Assembly: GCA_021205365.1 (NCBI GenBank)
Contig: JAJPXP010000034.1
Span: forward strand, 1 to 51,987
Source: Clostridia bacterium
GTDB taxonomy: Bacteria > Bacillota > Clostridia > Oscillospirales > Butyricicoccaceae
Length of the DNA: 51,987 nucleotides
Direction of reading: 5' to 3'
Positions 19,897-28,676 of the stretch are shown here, piece by piece. How positions within the stretch are numbered: the first letter of the stretch is position 1; the number at the start of each line of letters is the position of its first letter. A program made the position numbers and the translations under genes. The notes under the pieces are model-generated. The model was not told the origin of the DNA and made no database searches. It saw only the letters and a list, made by a program, of their open reading frames with translations.

Positions 19897-20619
19897 ATGC
19901 GCCATACAGACAAGCTATGGGGCGGTTTTGCGCTCATTCAGGATGACAGATTTTTTAAGCTGGGACAGGACAGCATGCTGCTGTCCGATTTTGCTGCGCC
20001 GCCTGCGCGGGGAAAGGTTATGGATCTGGGCTGTGGAAATGGCGCCCTCAGCGTGTTGTTATGTGCACGGAACCCGAATATTACGGTGACTGGGCTGGAA
20101 ATCCAGCTGGATGTGGCTGCGCTGGCACAGGAAAATGTGGAATTGAACCAGCTGCAGGAGCGTATGACGGTATTGCAGGGTGATTTGAAGCAGTGTAAAA
20201 GCCTGTTTCCAACCGGCGCATTTGATTATATCGTATGCAATCCGCCATATTTTTCACGAAACAGCGGCTTTTCCGCACAGGGAAAGAACCGGTTTGTGGC
20301 ACGACAGGATGGGGAATGCAGCGCGGCTGATGCGGTCAAGGCGGCGGCCTATCTGGTCAAATTCGGCGGGCGTGCAGCCTTTGTATACCGGCCGGAACGG
20401 GTCTGTGAATTTATTGCAGATATGAAAAAATACCAGCTGGAACCGAAACGGATGCGGTTTGTACATCAGCATGCGAATGCAGTGCCTTCTGCGGTCTTGA
20501 TTGAAGCGCGCAGGGGAAGTGCACCGGGTGTACAGGTGCTTCCGCCATTGCTGGTCTGCCATGCAGACGGCACACAAACTGCGGAATACCGCAGGATCTA
20601 CCATAAGGAGGAGTTCTAA
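19897..20619 (+). CDS. tRNA1(Val) (adenine37-N6)-methyltransferase-like protein (TrmN6/YfiC family)
   Basis: The 240-residue protein is a SAM-dependent N6-adenine methyltransferase of the small YfiC/TrmN6 type. It shows motif I VMDLGCGNGALSVLL (about 42-56), an acidic motif II (GLEIQLD), and the catalytic NPPY in DYIVCNPPYFSR (about 109-120). The N-terminus (DKLWGGFALIQDDRFFKLGQDSMLLSDF) is typical of the family. The ATG at 19897 follows TTGGAG. It is followed after 2 bp by rsmI, a partnership seen widely in Clostridia. Substrate is inferred from family membership. Confidence 0.85.
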   Translation: MRHTDKLWGGFALIQDDRFFKLGQDSMLLSDFAAPPARGKVMDLGCGNGALSVLLCARNPNITVTGLEIQLDVAALAQENVELNQLQERMTVLQGDLKQCKSLFPTGAFDYIVCNPPYFSRNSGFSAQGKNRFVARQDGECSAADAVKAAAYLVKFGGRAAFVYRPERVCEFIADMKKYQLEPKRMRFVHQHANAVPSAVLIEARRGSAPGVQVLPPLLVCHADGTQTAEYRRIYHKEEF

Positions 20620-20621
20620 CC

Positions 20622-21470
20622 ATGCCTTCCGGTACACTGTATTTGGTGGCAACACCGATTGGAAATCTCGAAGATTTGACCTATCGGGCTGTCAGGATAT
20701 TAAAAGAAGTTGATTTTGTCGCAGCGGAGGATACCCGTGTCAGCGGCAAATTGTTACATTATCTGGAAATCAGCAGGCCATTGGTCAGCTATCATGAGCA
20801 CAATAAAAAACAGCGCGGGCCAGAGCTGGTACAGCGCATATTGCGTGGGGAAAATTGTGCGCTGGTGACGGACGCTGGTATGCCGGCAATTAGTGACCCG
20901 GGTGAGGATATGGCGAATTTATGCCATGAGGCTGGAATTACTGTTGTTCCGGTTCCGGGAGCCTGTGCGGCTGTCAGTGCACTTGCCCAGAGCGGTCTGC
21001 CATCTGGAAAATGGTGTTTTGAAGGCTTTCTGCCCACGGCAAACAAACAGCGCAGGGAACGCCTTGCCATATTGCAAAAGGAAACACGGACCTGCATTGT
21101 TTATGAAGCGCCGCATCGGTTGAAAGCTACCGTGCATGATCTGGCGGAGTATTTGGGCGACCGGCGTGTCAGTATTTCCAGAGAAATTACCAAGCTGCAT
21201 GAGGAATGTCTGCGCATGACGTTGCCGGAAGCCGCGGCATTTTATGAGGAGTATGAGCCGAGAGGGGAATTTGTCCTTGTCATAGAAGGTTCGAGCGATG
21301 ATCCGGAGCGGTCTGCTGCCGGGCAAATGGAGCAGGCGGTTGCATTGACGGAAGAATTGACGGCTGCAGGGCTGACCCTGCGGGACGCTGTGAAGCAGGC
21401 AGCGAAGCAGACGGGCGCACGCAAGAACCAGCTGTATCAGACCATGCTTGCGCGTGAAAAAGACAAATAA
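20622..21470 (+). CDS. rsmI: 16S rRNA (cytidine1402-2'-O)-methyltransferase RsmI
   Basis: RsmI methylates the 2'-O of C1402 in the decoding centre. The 282-residue protein belongs to the tetrapyrrole methylase fold: it starts LYLVATPIGNLEDLTYRA, then AAEDTRVSGKLLHY, LVTDAGMPAISDPGE (the SAM-binding loop) and VPVPGACAAVSALAQSGLP, as in all RsmI proteins. AAGGAGG precedes the ATG at 20622. It ends the methyltransferase operon at the terminator 21477-21504. Confidence 0.95.
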   Translation: MPSGTLYLVATPIGNLEDLTYRAVRILKEVDFVAAEDTRVSGKLLHYLEISRPLVSYHEHNKKQRGPELVQRILRGENCALVTDAGMPAISDPGEDMANLCHEAGITVVPVPGACAAVSALAQSGLPSGKWCFEGFLPTANKQRRERLAILQKETRTCIVYEAPHRLKATVHDLAEYLGDRRVSISREITKLHEECLRMTLPEAAAFYEEYEPRGEFVLVIEGSSDDPERSAAGQMEQAVALTEELTAAGLTLRDAVKQAAKQTGARKNQLYQTMLAREKDK

Positions 21471-21476
21471 AATGCA

Positions 21477-21504
21477 AAAAGCACCCGAAAAAGGTGCTTT
21501 TTTT
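21477..21504 (+). terminator. Terminator after rsmI
   Basis: AAAAGCACC and GGTGCTTTT form a 9-bp stem around CGAAAAA, followed by a T-run. Confidence 0.85.
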
Positions 21505-21570
21505 ACTGAAATATGGTACAATATTTGTGCTGTCATACTCTAATCCGACACGGAGAGGAGGTGTCCAAGC

Positions 21571-21657
21571 ATGGATAAGGTTTTGGAATTCATCATTTCT
21601 GTTACTGCAAATATAATTACATATTATATTTGTAAATGGCTGGATAACGGCAAGTGA
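21571..21657 (+). CDS. Putative type I toxin, 28-residue hydrophobic peptide
   Basis: ATG 21571 to TGA 21657 encodes MDKVLEFIISVTANIITYYI followed by CKWLDNGK. It is one predicted membrane helix with a charged C-terminus, the form of type I toxins such as TxpA, BsrG and Fst. The ribosome binding site GGAGAGGAGGTG is very strong. Seven of its bases (GGAGGTG, 21557-21563) are complementary to CACCTCC at 21687-21693 in the 3' UTR of the same transcript, so the 5' and 3' ends could pair and hide the site. A convergent antisense promoter lies at 21749-21777. I infer a toxin from layout; there is no sequence match I can quote. Confidence 0.6.
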   Translation: MDKVLEFIISVTANIITYYICKWLDNGK

Positions 21658-21669
21658 CAGCAGCTGAAC

Positions 21670-21742
21670 AAAAAGCCCCGGAGCACCACCTCCGGGGTCT
21701 TTTGCTGTCAAAGTATCCGTACATGACAGGTTAGAATTCATC
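21670..21742 (-). ncRNA. Predicted antisense RNA (antitoxin) to the 28-residue peptide mRNA
   Basis: A sigma-A promoter on the minus strand would start a transcript near 21742. It runs leftward through the hairpin at 21676-21697 and ends in its T-run, giving an RNA of about 70 nt that overlaps the 3' UTR of the peptide mRNA. This tail-to-tail arrangement is that of txpA/RatA in B. subtilis. Ends are inferred from the promoter and terminator only. Confidence 0.5.
21671..21704. terminator. Bidirectional terminator shared by peptide gene and antisense RNA
   Basis: CCCCGGAG (21676-21683) and CTCCGGGG (21690-21697) form a perfect 8-bp GC-rich stem with the loop CACCAC. An A-run lies to the left and a T-rich run to the right, so it can end transcripts from both sides. 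Confidence 0.8.
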
Positions 21743-21748
21743 ATCTAT

Positions 21749-21777
21749 AGTATAGCAAATAGATGCGATGAAATCAA
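21749..21777 (-). promoter_or_regulatory. Antisense RNA promoter
   Basis: On the minus strand TTGATT (21777-21772), a 17-bp spacer and TATACT (21754-21749) form a good sigma-A promoter pointing at the peptide gene. There is no open frame downstream on that strand. Confidence 0.65.
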
Positions 21778-21865
21778 GAAAAATTAAATCCATAGCTAAA
21801 GAATCAAATATGTATAAAATAAATATAATAATACTAAAAGTATTTAAAAAGAAATTAAAAATTAG

Positions 21866-21896
21866 AAAAGCCGGATGTTGGGGGCATCCGGCTTTT
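21866..21896. terminator. Bidirectional hairpin terminator
   Basis: AAAAGCCGGATG and CATCCGGCTTTT form a 12-bp stem. It most likely ends the minus-strand thioesterase transcript. The region 21780-21865 and 21897-22022 is AT-rich and otherwise featureless. Confidence 0.75.
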
Positions 21897-22022
21897 CCTG
21901 TACAAAACTTAAAGGGGGGTAAAAAAGAGAGATAAAAGAAAAAAATCTTTTATATAGCCATTCCTGACTACAGTATCAGTATAAACCCGTTCCGTGTATT
22001 TTGTGTGAACGAATGATGAAGA

Positions 22023-22508
22023 TTATTCATTATCACGAATATTTTCTTTGACAGGCAATGCCTTCGGGGTAACGATATAGCTTCCGGTTGCAGTGCAGAT
22101 CAGTTTATCCGGTTCATCTTCCATCCACGCGCGGGCACATGCATGAAAAATCTTATTTCCATGGAATGTGATCTCCGACTGTACCATCAGGGAGCCGCCG
22201 ATACGTCCCGGCCGCAGGAAATTCACGGTCATGGAAGAGGTTGGACACAGCTTGAATTCTGCATTGTAATAGACCAGCAGGCCCATGCCCATATCCATCA
22301 TGGTACTGGTCATACCGCCGTGCAGCCAGCCCATTGGATTGCGCATTTCCGGTTTCAGGCGGTAACGGACCACACAGCTTTGACCGTCATCGCTGCAGGA
22401 GACAAATTCCGGTGGATACCGGTTATTGATCGAGCCGGGCTGTGCAGAGGAACGGCGGCCAATCGCAGCACGCAGCCGCTGTTCGTGGTATTCTTTATTT
22501 TGTATCAT
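22023..22508 (-). CDS. PaaI/YbgC-like hotdog-fold thioesterase
   Basis: A 161-residue cytosolic protein of the hotdog superfamily. The core MGWLHGGMTSTMMDMGMGLLVYY (about 58-80, read in parts) carries the HGG motif and catalytic-type acidic residue of PaaI-like acyl-CoA thioesterases, followed by TSSMTVNFLRPGRIGGSL. The substrate cannot be told from sequence. It is transcribed alone from a TTGACA/TACACT promoter (22569-22541) and ends at the 21866-21896 hairpin. mfd lies upstream on the same strand. Confidence 0.85.
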   Translation of the reverse strand: MIQNKEYHEQRLRAAIGRRSSAQPGSINNRYPPEFVSCSDDGQSCVVRYRLKPEMRNPMGWLHGGMTSTMMDMGMGLLVYYNAEFKLCPTSSMTVNFLRPGRIGGSLMVQSEITFHGNKIFHACARAWMEDEPDKLICTATGSYIVTPKALPVKENIRDNE

Positions 22509-22540
22509 GGTTGGTATTCATCCTTTTATCTTTTGAACAT

Positions 22541-22569
22541 AGTGTAGCATGATATGAAAAGGCTGTCAA
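22541..22569 (-). promoter_or_regulatory. Thioesterase promoter
   Basis: Minus strand TTGACA (22569-22564), 17-bp spacer, TACACT (22546-22541) with an extended TGC. Confidence 0.7.
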
Positions 22570-22576
22570 ATCCGCA

Positions 22577-25500
22577 TCATTCACCTGTTTGGGCATAAAC
22601 CAGTACAAGGTCTTTGGCCAAATCCATAACGCGTTCCTTTGGTTTCATGCGCAGGGAAACATATGGTGTTTCTCCGGCATTGAGCAGTAACCGGCCTTTG
22701 AACTGTCGTGCCCCGCACAGGGATGCCATGCGCCGCAGATCCGTATCTTCCTTTGACCACGTCATGAGAATGCGCCCATCCTGCTGCTTGATTTCTGTAA
22801 TTCCCTGCATGGCGGCACGGGAACGCAGCAATGCAATATCACATAGTGCCACAGCGGAAGCCGGCGGTTCGCCAAAACGGTCGATCATTTCATCGAGCAG
22901 GTCTGCGCGGTCTTCCTCGGTATGGGTGGCGGCAATACGGCGGTACAAATCTACGCGCTGACCTGCGTCCTCCACATATTTTTCCGGCAGATTGGCATTG
23001 ACCAGCAGTTCAATCGTACATTCCGTACTGGCGTGCGTTTTTTCGCCTTTTTCTTCCAAAACAGCTTCTTCCAACAGCTTCAAATACAGATCGTAGCCGA
23101 CATTCATCAAATGGCCCGATTGTTCCGCACCCAAAACATTGCCTGCACCGCGGATTTCCAGATCACGCATGGCAATTTTGAAGCCGGAGCCAAATTCCGC
23201 AAATTCCCGCACTGCATTCAGACGCTTTTGGGAAATATCCGAAAGTGTTTTTCCTCTGTGGAAGGTAAAGTATGCAAAAGCATGTCTTGCAGAACGCCCG
23301 ACGCGCCCGCGGAGCTGGTGCAGCTGGGAAAGCCCCATCTTATCTGCATCCTCAATAATCAGGGTATTGACATTGGGGATATCGATACCTGTTTCAATGA
23401 TGGTCGTACAGACCAAAATATCAATATCACCATCACTCATGCGTGTCATGATACGGGCTAGCTCACGCTGGCTCATTTTGCCGTGTGCAATGGCAATTTC
23501 CGCATCCGGCAGCAGTTTTTTGAGCCGTGCGGCACAGACGTCAATGGAATCGACAACATTATGCAGGTAATAGGTCTGTCCACCGCGGTAAAATTCACGG
23601 CGCATTGCTTCCAGAACGACGCCTTCGTCGTATTCCATCACATACGTTTGTACCGGATGTCTGTCCTGCGGCGGCTCTTCCAGCACTGACATATCACGGA
23701 TACCGGATAATGCCATGTTTAACGTACGCGGGATCGGTGTTGCGGACAACGTCAGGACATCTACCTGGCGGGACAGCTCCTTTAATTTTTCCTTATGGGA
23801 TACACCAAAACGCTGTTCCTCATCGACAACCAGAAGGCCGAGGTCTTTGAACTTCATATTCTTGTTGAACAGCTTATGTGTGCCGATCAACAGGTCAATC
23901 TGACCCTGTTTTACCTTTTCCAGGATGATGTTCTGTTCCTTTGCCGTCTTGAACCGGCTGAGCATTTCAATTTTCACTGGCCAGCCCGAAAAACGGGTGA
24001 TGCAGGTGAGATAATGCTGCCGGGCAAGTACCGTTGTCGGAACCAGGATAGCAGCCTGTTTGCCGCCCAGTACACATTTCATAACGGCACGCAGTGCAAC
24101 TTCCGTCTTGCCAAAGCCGACATCACCGCACAGCAGGCGGTCCATCGGGCGTTCCGATTCCATATCCTTTTTGATTTCATCCACACAACGAAGCTGGTCT
24201 TCGGTTTCCTCATATTCAAAGGCAGATTCAAATTCCTGCTGCCAGCTGTCATCCTTGGGAAAAGCAAAGCCCTTTTTGCGTTCACGTTCGGCATATAACG
24301 TAATCAGTTCACCTGCCAGCTCTTTGACAGCAGCCTTAGCTTTATAGCGTGTCTTCTGCCATTCAGAGCCGCCTAATTTATTGAGCTTGACGCGTCCATT
24401 CTCGGCGGCGTCACTGCCCGCACCGATATACTTGGAAATCAAGTCCAGATTGGTTGCCGGAACATACAGGAAATCCGTACCGGCAAATGCAATCTTGATG
24501 AAATCCTGATAGATACCTTCTACTCGCATACGTTCCATGCCGACAAACCGTCCGATGCCATGGTGTTCATGTACAACAAGGTCACCCGGCGCCAGGTCGG
24601 CGTAGCTCTTGACATGGTCACGGTTGGATTTTTTCTTTTTTTCCTTTGTTTTTTTGCGTGCCGCCAGCATTTGCCCTTCCGTCAGGACAGCTGTTTTCAA
24701 TGCCGGATATTCCACACCGGCGGATAAGCTGCCATCCAAAATACTGACATGCCCCGGACGCGGCAGGCGGTCTGTCACCTTGGCGGAAACGCCGTGTTCC
24801 TCCAGCATTTCCTGCATTGTTGTCCGGCGCATTTCACCGGAGCACAAGACAATGACACGATAATTCATGTCTTGATATGCACGGATATCCGATGCTGCTG
24901 CGGCGACATTGCCGGAATATGGCGGAAGCTGCTTGGCCGTGATATCTGCCATTGCTTTCGGCGGACATTCCGGGACAGAGCTGAGGAAGGTTTCCAGATA
25001 CAGCATGGGCCGCCGATGCAGCTTTTTCATGGCCTCCGCTAAGGTTTCATGATAAACGGCATGTTTGCCATACAGCTGGCCGCGCTCCAGCAGCGCTTCC
25101 ACATCTTCCTTCAGCCGCAGGTCAAAAACCCGTGCTGCTTCCCGCACAGCACGGAAGTCATCCAAGAAAACCATGGCATCTTCCGGGATGTAATCGACAG
25201 CACAGCATAAATCCGGATAGATATAGGGAAGATATTTATCCGCAGCCGGAAAAATACCATCATTGTTGAGTCGTTCTGCATCCCGGCGGAGGTTCCGGTC
25301 CAATTCCGGATGCTTTTTGGATTTGGACGCGATCATTTTTTCAATCTGCCCGATCAGGCCATTGACGCCGTCCGGCGCCAGCGTCGGCAGGACTTCCATG
25401 TTGGGAAGACAGACCAGCCTTTCCAGGGAACGGGTACGGCGCTGCGAACCGATGTCAAAATAAGACATGGTGTCCACTTCGGTGCCGAAAAATTCAATGC

Positions 25501-26071
25501 GCACCGGATTGCCCTCACCCGGTACAAAAATATCCAGAATACCGCCGCGCAGGGAAAACTGCCCTTCGCCTTCTACCTGCATACAACGGCGGTAGCCTGC
25601 CAGAAGCAGCCGCTGCATCAGCTCATCCGTATCATATTCCCCGCTGAAATCAATGGTAAAGGTTGCCTTTTTCAGCTGCTCCGGCGGAATCGTAGCCATC
25701 AGAAGTGCGGGCACTGTCGTGACAATGGTCTTTTTGCCCGCAGCCATGTCACGAAGGACAGAAATTCTCCGGTGTTCATATTCACGGGATGAGGATTCCA
25801 TATTATGAAAAATAAATTCACGTGCCGGTAAGATTTCCACAGAACGTTCGGAAAATGCTTCCAGATCGCGTGCCATGCGGTCACAGGCAAGGTCGTTGGG
25901 GCAAATGACAATAGCCTGCCGGTGCAGCTGGCCTGCCAGGGCGGCTGCCAGATTTGCCTTGTGAATCGGGGATAAGCCTGTGACTTCAACCGGTGTTTTC
26001 CCGTTTCTGATGCTTTCCGTTATGGTGTCATATTCTGTTAAATCGGTAATTAGCTGTGTAATACGCTCCAA
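22577..26071 (-). CDS. mfd: Transcription-repair coupling factor Mfd
   Basis: Mfd removes RNA polymerase stalled at lesions and recruits UvrA. The 1164-residue protein is full length: UvrB-homology N-terminal domains, the RNA polymerase interaction domain beginning near DLVVHEHHGIGRFVGMERM, then the RecG-like translocase with Walker A GDVGFGKTEVA, DEEQ box VVDEEQRFGV, TLSATPIPRTL, and helicase domain 2 with GRVGRSARHAFAYF. The C-terminal TRCF domain is present. The ATG at 26071 begins MERITQLITDL. The gene stands alone between iscU and the thioesterase gene. Confidence 0.97.
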   Translation of the reverse strand: MERITQLITDLTEYDTITESIRNGKTPVEVTGLSPIHKANLAAALAGQLHRQAIVICPNDLACDRMARDLEAFSERSVEILPAREFIFHNMESSSREYEHRRISVLRDMAAGKKTIVTTVPALLMATIPPEQLKKATFTIDFSGEYDTDELMQRLLLAGYRRCMQVEGEGQFSLRGGILDIFVPGEGNPVRIEFFGTEVDTMSYFDIGSQRRTRSLERLVCLPNMEVLPTLAPDGVNGLIGQIEKMIASKSKKHPELDRNLRRDAERLNNDGIFPAADKYLPYIYPDLCCAVDYIPEDAMVFLDDFRAVREAARVFDLRLKEDVEALLERGQLYGKHAVYHETLAEAMKKLHRRPMLYLETFLSSVPECPPKAMADITAKQLPPYSGNVAAAASDIRAYQDMNYRVIVLCSGEMRRTTMQEMLEEHGVSAKVTDRLPRPGHVSILDGSLSAGVEYPALKTAVLTEGQMLAARKKTKEKKKKSNRDHVKSYADLAPGDLVVHEHHGIGRFVGMERMRVEGIYQDFIKIAFAGTDFLYVPATNLDLISKYIGAGSDAAENGRVKLNKLGGSEWQKTRYKAKAAVKELAGELITLYAERERKKGFAFPKDDSWQQEFESAFEYEETEDQLRCVDEIKKDMESERPMDRLLCGDVGFGKTEVALRAVMKCVLGGKQAAILVPTTVLARQHYLTCITRFSGWPVKIEMLSRFKTAKEQNIILEKVKQGQIDLLIGTHKLFNKNMKFKDLGLLVVDEEQRFGVSHKEKLKELSRQVDVLTLSATPIPRTLNMALSGIRDMSVLEEPPQDRHPVQTYVMEYDEGVVLEAMRREFYRGGQTYYLHNVVDSIDVCAARLKKLLPDAEIAIAHGKMSQRELARIMTRMSDGDIDILVCTTIIETGIDIPNVNTLIIEDADKMGLSQLHQLRGRVGRSARHAFAYFTFHRGKTLSDISQKRLNAVREFAEFGSGFKIAMRDLEIRGAGNVLGAEQSGHLMNVGYDLYLKLLEEAVLEEKGEKTHASTECTIELLVNANLPEKYVEDAGQRVDLYRRIAATHTEEDRADLLDEMIDRFGEPPASAVALCDIALLRSRAAMQGITEIKQQDGRILMTWSKEDTDLRRMASLCGARQFKGRLLLNAGETPYVSLRMKPKERVMDLAKDLVLVYAQTGE

Positions 26072-26338
26072 AATGTACCCCCCTGTTTTCGAGCTTATGT
26101 TGATATACTATAAAATTCCTTCGGTTGTTGGATTCTTCGACAATTGTATGCGTGAATCTTGCAATACAGACAAGGAAAAGCACACGATAGACAGTGCTCC
26201 CTTTCCGTTATGATATGATACAAAATGACCACTTTGCATAGAAAAAGAGGCTATTTGTGTTCTTTTTTAAAATCAAAACAGGAAACGCCGAAAGGCCGCA
26301 TACAAACGTATGCGGCTTGCTTCGACTTTATTCTGGTT
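26072..26338. other. mfd-iscU spacer
   Basis: No gene. A hairpin GCCGCATAC/GTATGCGGC (26295-26316) lies after iscU on the minus strand and may end the isc transcript, though its T-run is weak. The rest probably holds the mfd promoter, which I could not place firmly. Confidence 0.4.
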
Positions 26339-26740
26339 TTACTTCTTGATATAATCTGCCGGGTTCAGGCCCTTGCGGGTGTAATAGTCGGTCAGGGCTG
26401 CCTGGATGGCCTCCTCAGCCAGAACAGAACAGTGCATTTTGACCGGCGGAAGTCCATCCAGCGCTTCTGCTACTGCCTTGTTGGTCAGCTTCAGCGCTTC
26501 CTCAATGGTCTTGCCCTTTACCAGCTCGGTAGCCATAGAGCTGGTTGCAACTGCTGCACCACAGCCGAAGGTCTTGAATTTGATATCCTCAATGATACCA
26601 TCATCGTTGATCTTCATATACATCTTCATAATATCGCCGCACTTGGCGTTGCCGACCTCGCCGACAGCATTGGCATCGTCGATGACGCCGACGTTGCGCG
26701 GATTGGCGAAATGATCCATTACCTTTTCGCTGTATTCCAT
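26339..26740 (-). CDS. Iron-sulfur cluster assembly scaffold protein IscU/NifU-like
   Basis: The 133-residue protein is the IscU-type scaffold on which Fe-S clusters form. It starts MEYSEKVMDHFANPRNVGVI and has the three cluster-binding cysteines in NAKCGD, FGCGAAVATSS and KMHCSVLAEE. The ATG at 26740 has a GGAG (AAAGGAGC) upstream; a nine-codon longer frame lacks support. It follows the cysteine desulfurase gene after 57 bp, the NifS-NifU pair found in many Clostridia. Confidence 0.95.
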   Translation of the reverse strand: MEYSEKVMDHFANPRNVGVIDDANAVGEVGNAKCGDIMKMYMKINDDGIIEDIKFKTFGCGAAVATSSMATELVKGKTIEEALKLTNKAVAEALDGLPPVKMHCSVLAEEAIQAALTDYYTRKGLNPADYIKK

Positions 26741-26797
26741 GTTAATAGCTCCTTTATATAATTCCAATGAATGGAAAGAATATTCCTTATTGATACA

Positions 26798-28003
26798 TTA
26801 CTTGTCAAACAGCTTCAGCATCGGCTGTCCATTGATCTTTTCATCCCAAACCGGGGACATATCACGCAGGGTCTTGACCACATAGGTGATCTTCTCAATG
26901 AGGTAATCGACATCCTCTTCGGTATTCTGCTCGCCAAGGGTGACACGCAGAGAACCATGTGCAACCTCATGCGGCAGGCCGATTGCCATCAGCACGTGGG
27001 ACGGGTCCAGAGAGCCGGTAGAGCATGCCGAACCAGTAGAAGCAGCAATGCCTGCAAGATCGAGACGCAGTACCAGAGACTCGCCTTCAATGCATTCGAT
27101 GACAAAGCTTGCCGTACCCGGCAGACGGTTTACCGGATCGCCGGTCAGCTTGGTATACGGGATTTTCAGTACACCTTCAATCAGGCGGTCGCGCAGCTTG
27201 GTAACATATTCCATGCTGCTTTCCAGGTTTTCATCTGCATACCGCACAGCTTCACCGAGGCCGACAATACCTGCAACATTTTCAGTACCGCTGCGCTTGC
27301 CGCGTTCCTGTCCGCCGCCATGAATCAGCGGCTCGAGGACAATACCCTTGCGGCAGTACAGTGCGCCGGTGCCCTTCGGGCCGCGGAGCTTGTGGCCGGA
27401 CAGGGAGAGCATGTCAATGCCCAGCTCCTTGACATCAATGCGCATATGGCCCATGGCCTGTACGGCATCGGTGTGGAACAGCACGCCATGCTTGTGGCAG
27501 ATATCGGAAATTGCCTTCAGATCCTGAATGGTGCCGATTTCGTTGTTTGCCGCCATGATGGTTACAAGGGCGGTATTTTCATTGATGGCAGCCTCCAGCT
27601 CATCGAGCTTGATATGGCCCTGCTCATCCACATTGACATAGGTTACGTCATAGCCGATGCGTTCCATGAACTCACAGGTATACAGTACCGCGTGATGCTC
27701 GAACGTACTGGTGATGATATGACGCTTATTCTTCGGCAGCTTGCCGGAGAAAAACAGGCCCTTAATTGCCAGATTGTCCGCCTCGGAGCCGCCAGAGGTA
27801 AAGATGACCTCATTCGGCTCGCAGTTCAGGCTCTTGGCAACATAAGCGCGTGCCTGGTCCATTGCTTTTTTTTCTTCACGTCCCAGCGAATACAGGCTGG
27901 ATGGATTGCCATAGCCACTGGTGAGATATGGCAGCATTGCATTGTATACATTCTTGGAAATCGGTGTAGTAGCCGCGTTATCCGAATAAACAACACGTTC
28001 CAT
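26798..28003 (-). CDS. Cysteine desulfurase (NifS/IscS family)
   Basis: This PLP enzyme takes sulfur from cysteine for Fe-S cluster assembly. The 401-residue protein starts MERVVYSDNAATTPISKNVY, with HTDAVQAMGH in the cofactor region, the PLP lysine in LSLSGHKLRGPKGTGALY, and the catalytic cysteine in AASTGSACSTGS. It is a class I (NifS-like) enzyme by the long active-site loop. AGGAGGATA precedes the ATG at 28003. It heads a two-gene operon with the scaffold gene. Confidence 0.95.
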   Translation of the reverse strand: MERVVYSDNAATTPISKNVYNAMLPYLTSGYGNPSSLYSLGREEKKAMDQARAYVAKSLNCEPNEVIFTSGGSEADNLAIKGLFFSGKLPKNKRHIITSTFEHHAVLYTCEFMERIGYDVTYVNVDEQGHIKLDELEAAINENTALVTIMAANNEIGTIQDLKAISDICHKHGVLFHTDAVQAMGHMRIDVKELGIDMLSLSGHKLRGPKGTGALYCRKGIVLEPLIHGGGQERGKRSGTENVAGIVGLGEAVRYADENLESSMEYVTKLRDRLIEGVLKIPYTKLTGDPVNRLPGTASFVIECIEGESLVLRLDLAGIAASTGSACSTGSLDPSHVLMAIGLPHEVAHGSLRVTLGEQNTEEDVDYLIEKITYVVKTLRDMSPVWDEKINGQPMLKLFDK

Positions 28004-28092
28004 ATTAAAATATCCTCCTGTCAGATATAATTACTTATCAAGAAAGGGGAAGAACAGCCATACTGACTGCACGTCCTGCCTTTGTCTCTATA

Positions 28093-28121
28093 AATATACA
28101 CCAATTCGGTATGGTTTTCAA
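28093..28121 (-). promoter_or_regulatory. Promoter of the cysteine desulfurase-iscU operon
   Basis: Minus strand TTGAAA (28121-28116), 17-bp spacer, TATATT (28098-28093). The spacer contains an imperfect dyad around ATACCGAATTGGTGTAT, a possible site for an Fe-S or cysteine regulator; that part is speculative. The rest of 28004-28258 has nothing else I can name. Confidence 0.65.
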
Positions 28122-28258
28122 CTACCCTATCGAAATTCTGGGAAATAATTTTAGTGTTTCCACAACGCGCCAGATTTATTTTACTATTTTCATATTTGTA
28201 ATGCAATAGGACAGGAGGATTTCGCTTATACTTGATTTCAGCACTTTTGTGCCGCAGC

Positions 28259-28675
28259 TTATCCCTTTGACTTGAAGATAAACCATTTGCTGGCAACGTA
28301 GTTGGCGATGACAACCAGCACATTGGAGATGATTTTCCACAGCAGGCTGTTCCAGTGCATACAGTCCACGGCCAATACCATAATCACCGTGTCCATGATG
28401 CCGGTGGCAAGACGGCAGCCGAAGAAAGCGGCAATTTCATATGCCAGCGCCTTCATGCCGGAGGCCGTGCTTTCAAACACAAGCGTACGGTTTGTGGCAT
28501 AGGCGAACAGGACGGAAACAAACCAGGCTGTGACTGTGCTCAGCAGATTGCTGGCGTGTATATGCTGATATAAGACATAATAGCATATGATATTCACCAG
28601 CGTTGTGCAGCCGCCAAAGAAAAGATATAGGATTGCAGACCTGTATTTATTGTATAGTTTGAATAATTGTTCCAT
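28259..28675 (-). CDS. GtrA-family membrane protein (lipid-linked glycan flippase type)
   Basis: A 138-residue protein with four predicted membrane helices and the GtrA signature SAILYLFFGGCTTLVNIICY near the N-terminus. GtrA proteins are thought to flip undecaprenyl-phosphate-linked sugars across the membrane. It begins one base after the GT2 stop and is the last gene of a three-gene cluster with a sugar-lipid synthase and a polytopic transferase-like protein. The C-terminal FIFK is positively charged as expected for the inside. Confidence 0.88.
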   Translation of the reverse strand: MEQLFKLYNKYRSAILYLFFGGCTTLVNIICYYVLYQHIHASNLLSTVTAWFVSVLFAYATNRTLVFESTASGMKALAYEIAAFFGCRLATGIMDTVIMVLAVDCMHWNSLLWKIISNVLVVIANYVASKWFIFKSKG

Positions 28676-28676
28676 G

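Noticed and set aside
26771-28030. 419-codon plus-strand open frame
   Set aside because: It is antisense to the cysteine desulfurase gene, has no recognisable protein features and is explained by codon bias of the true gene.
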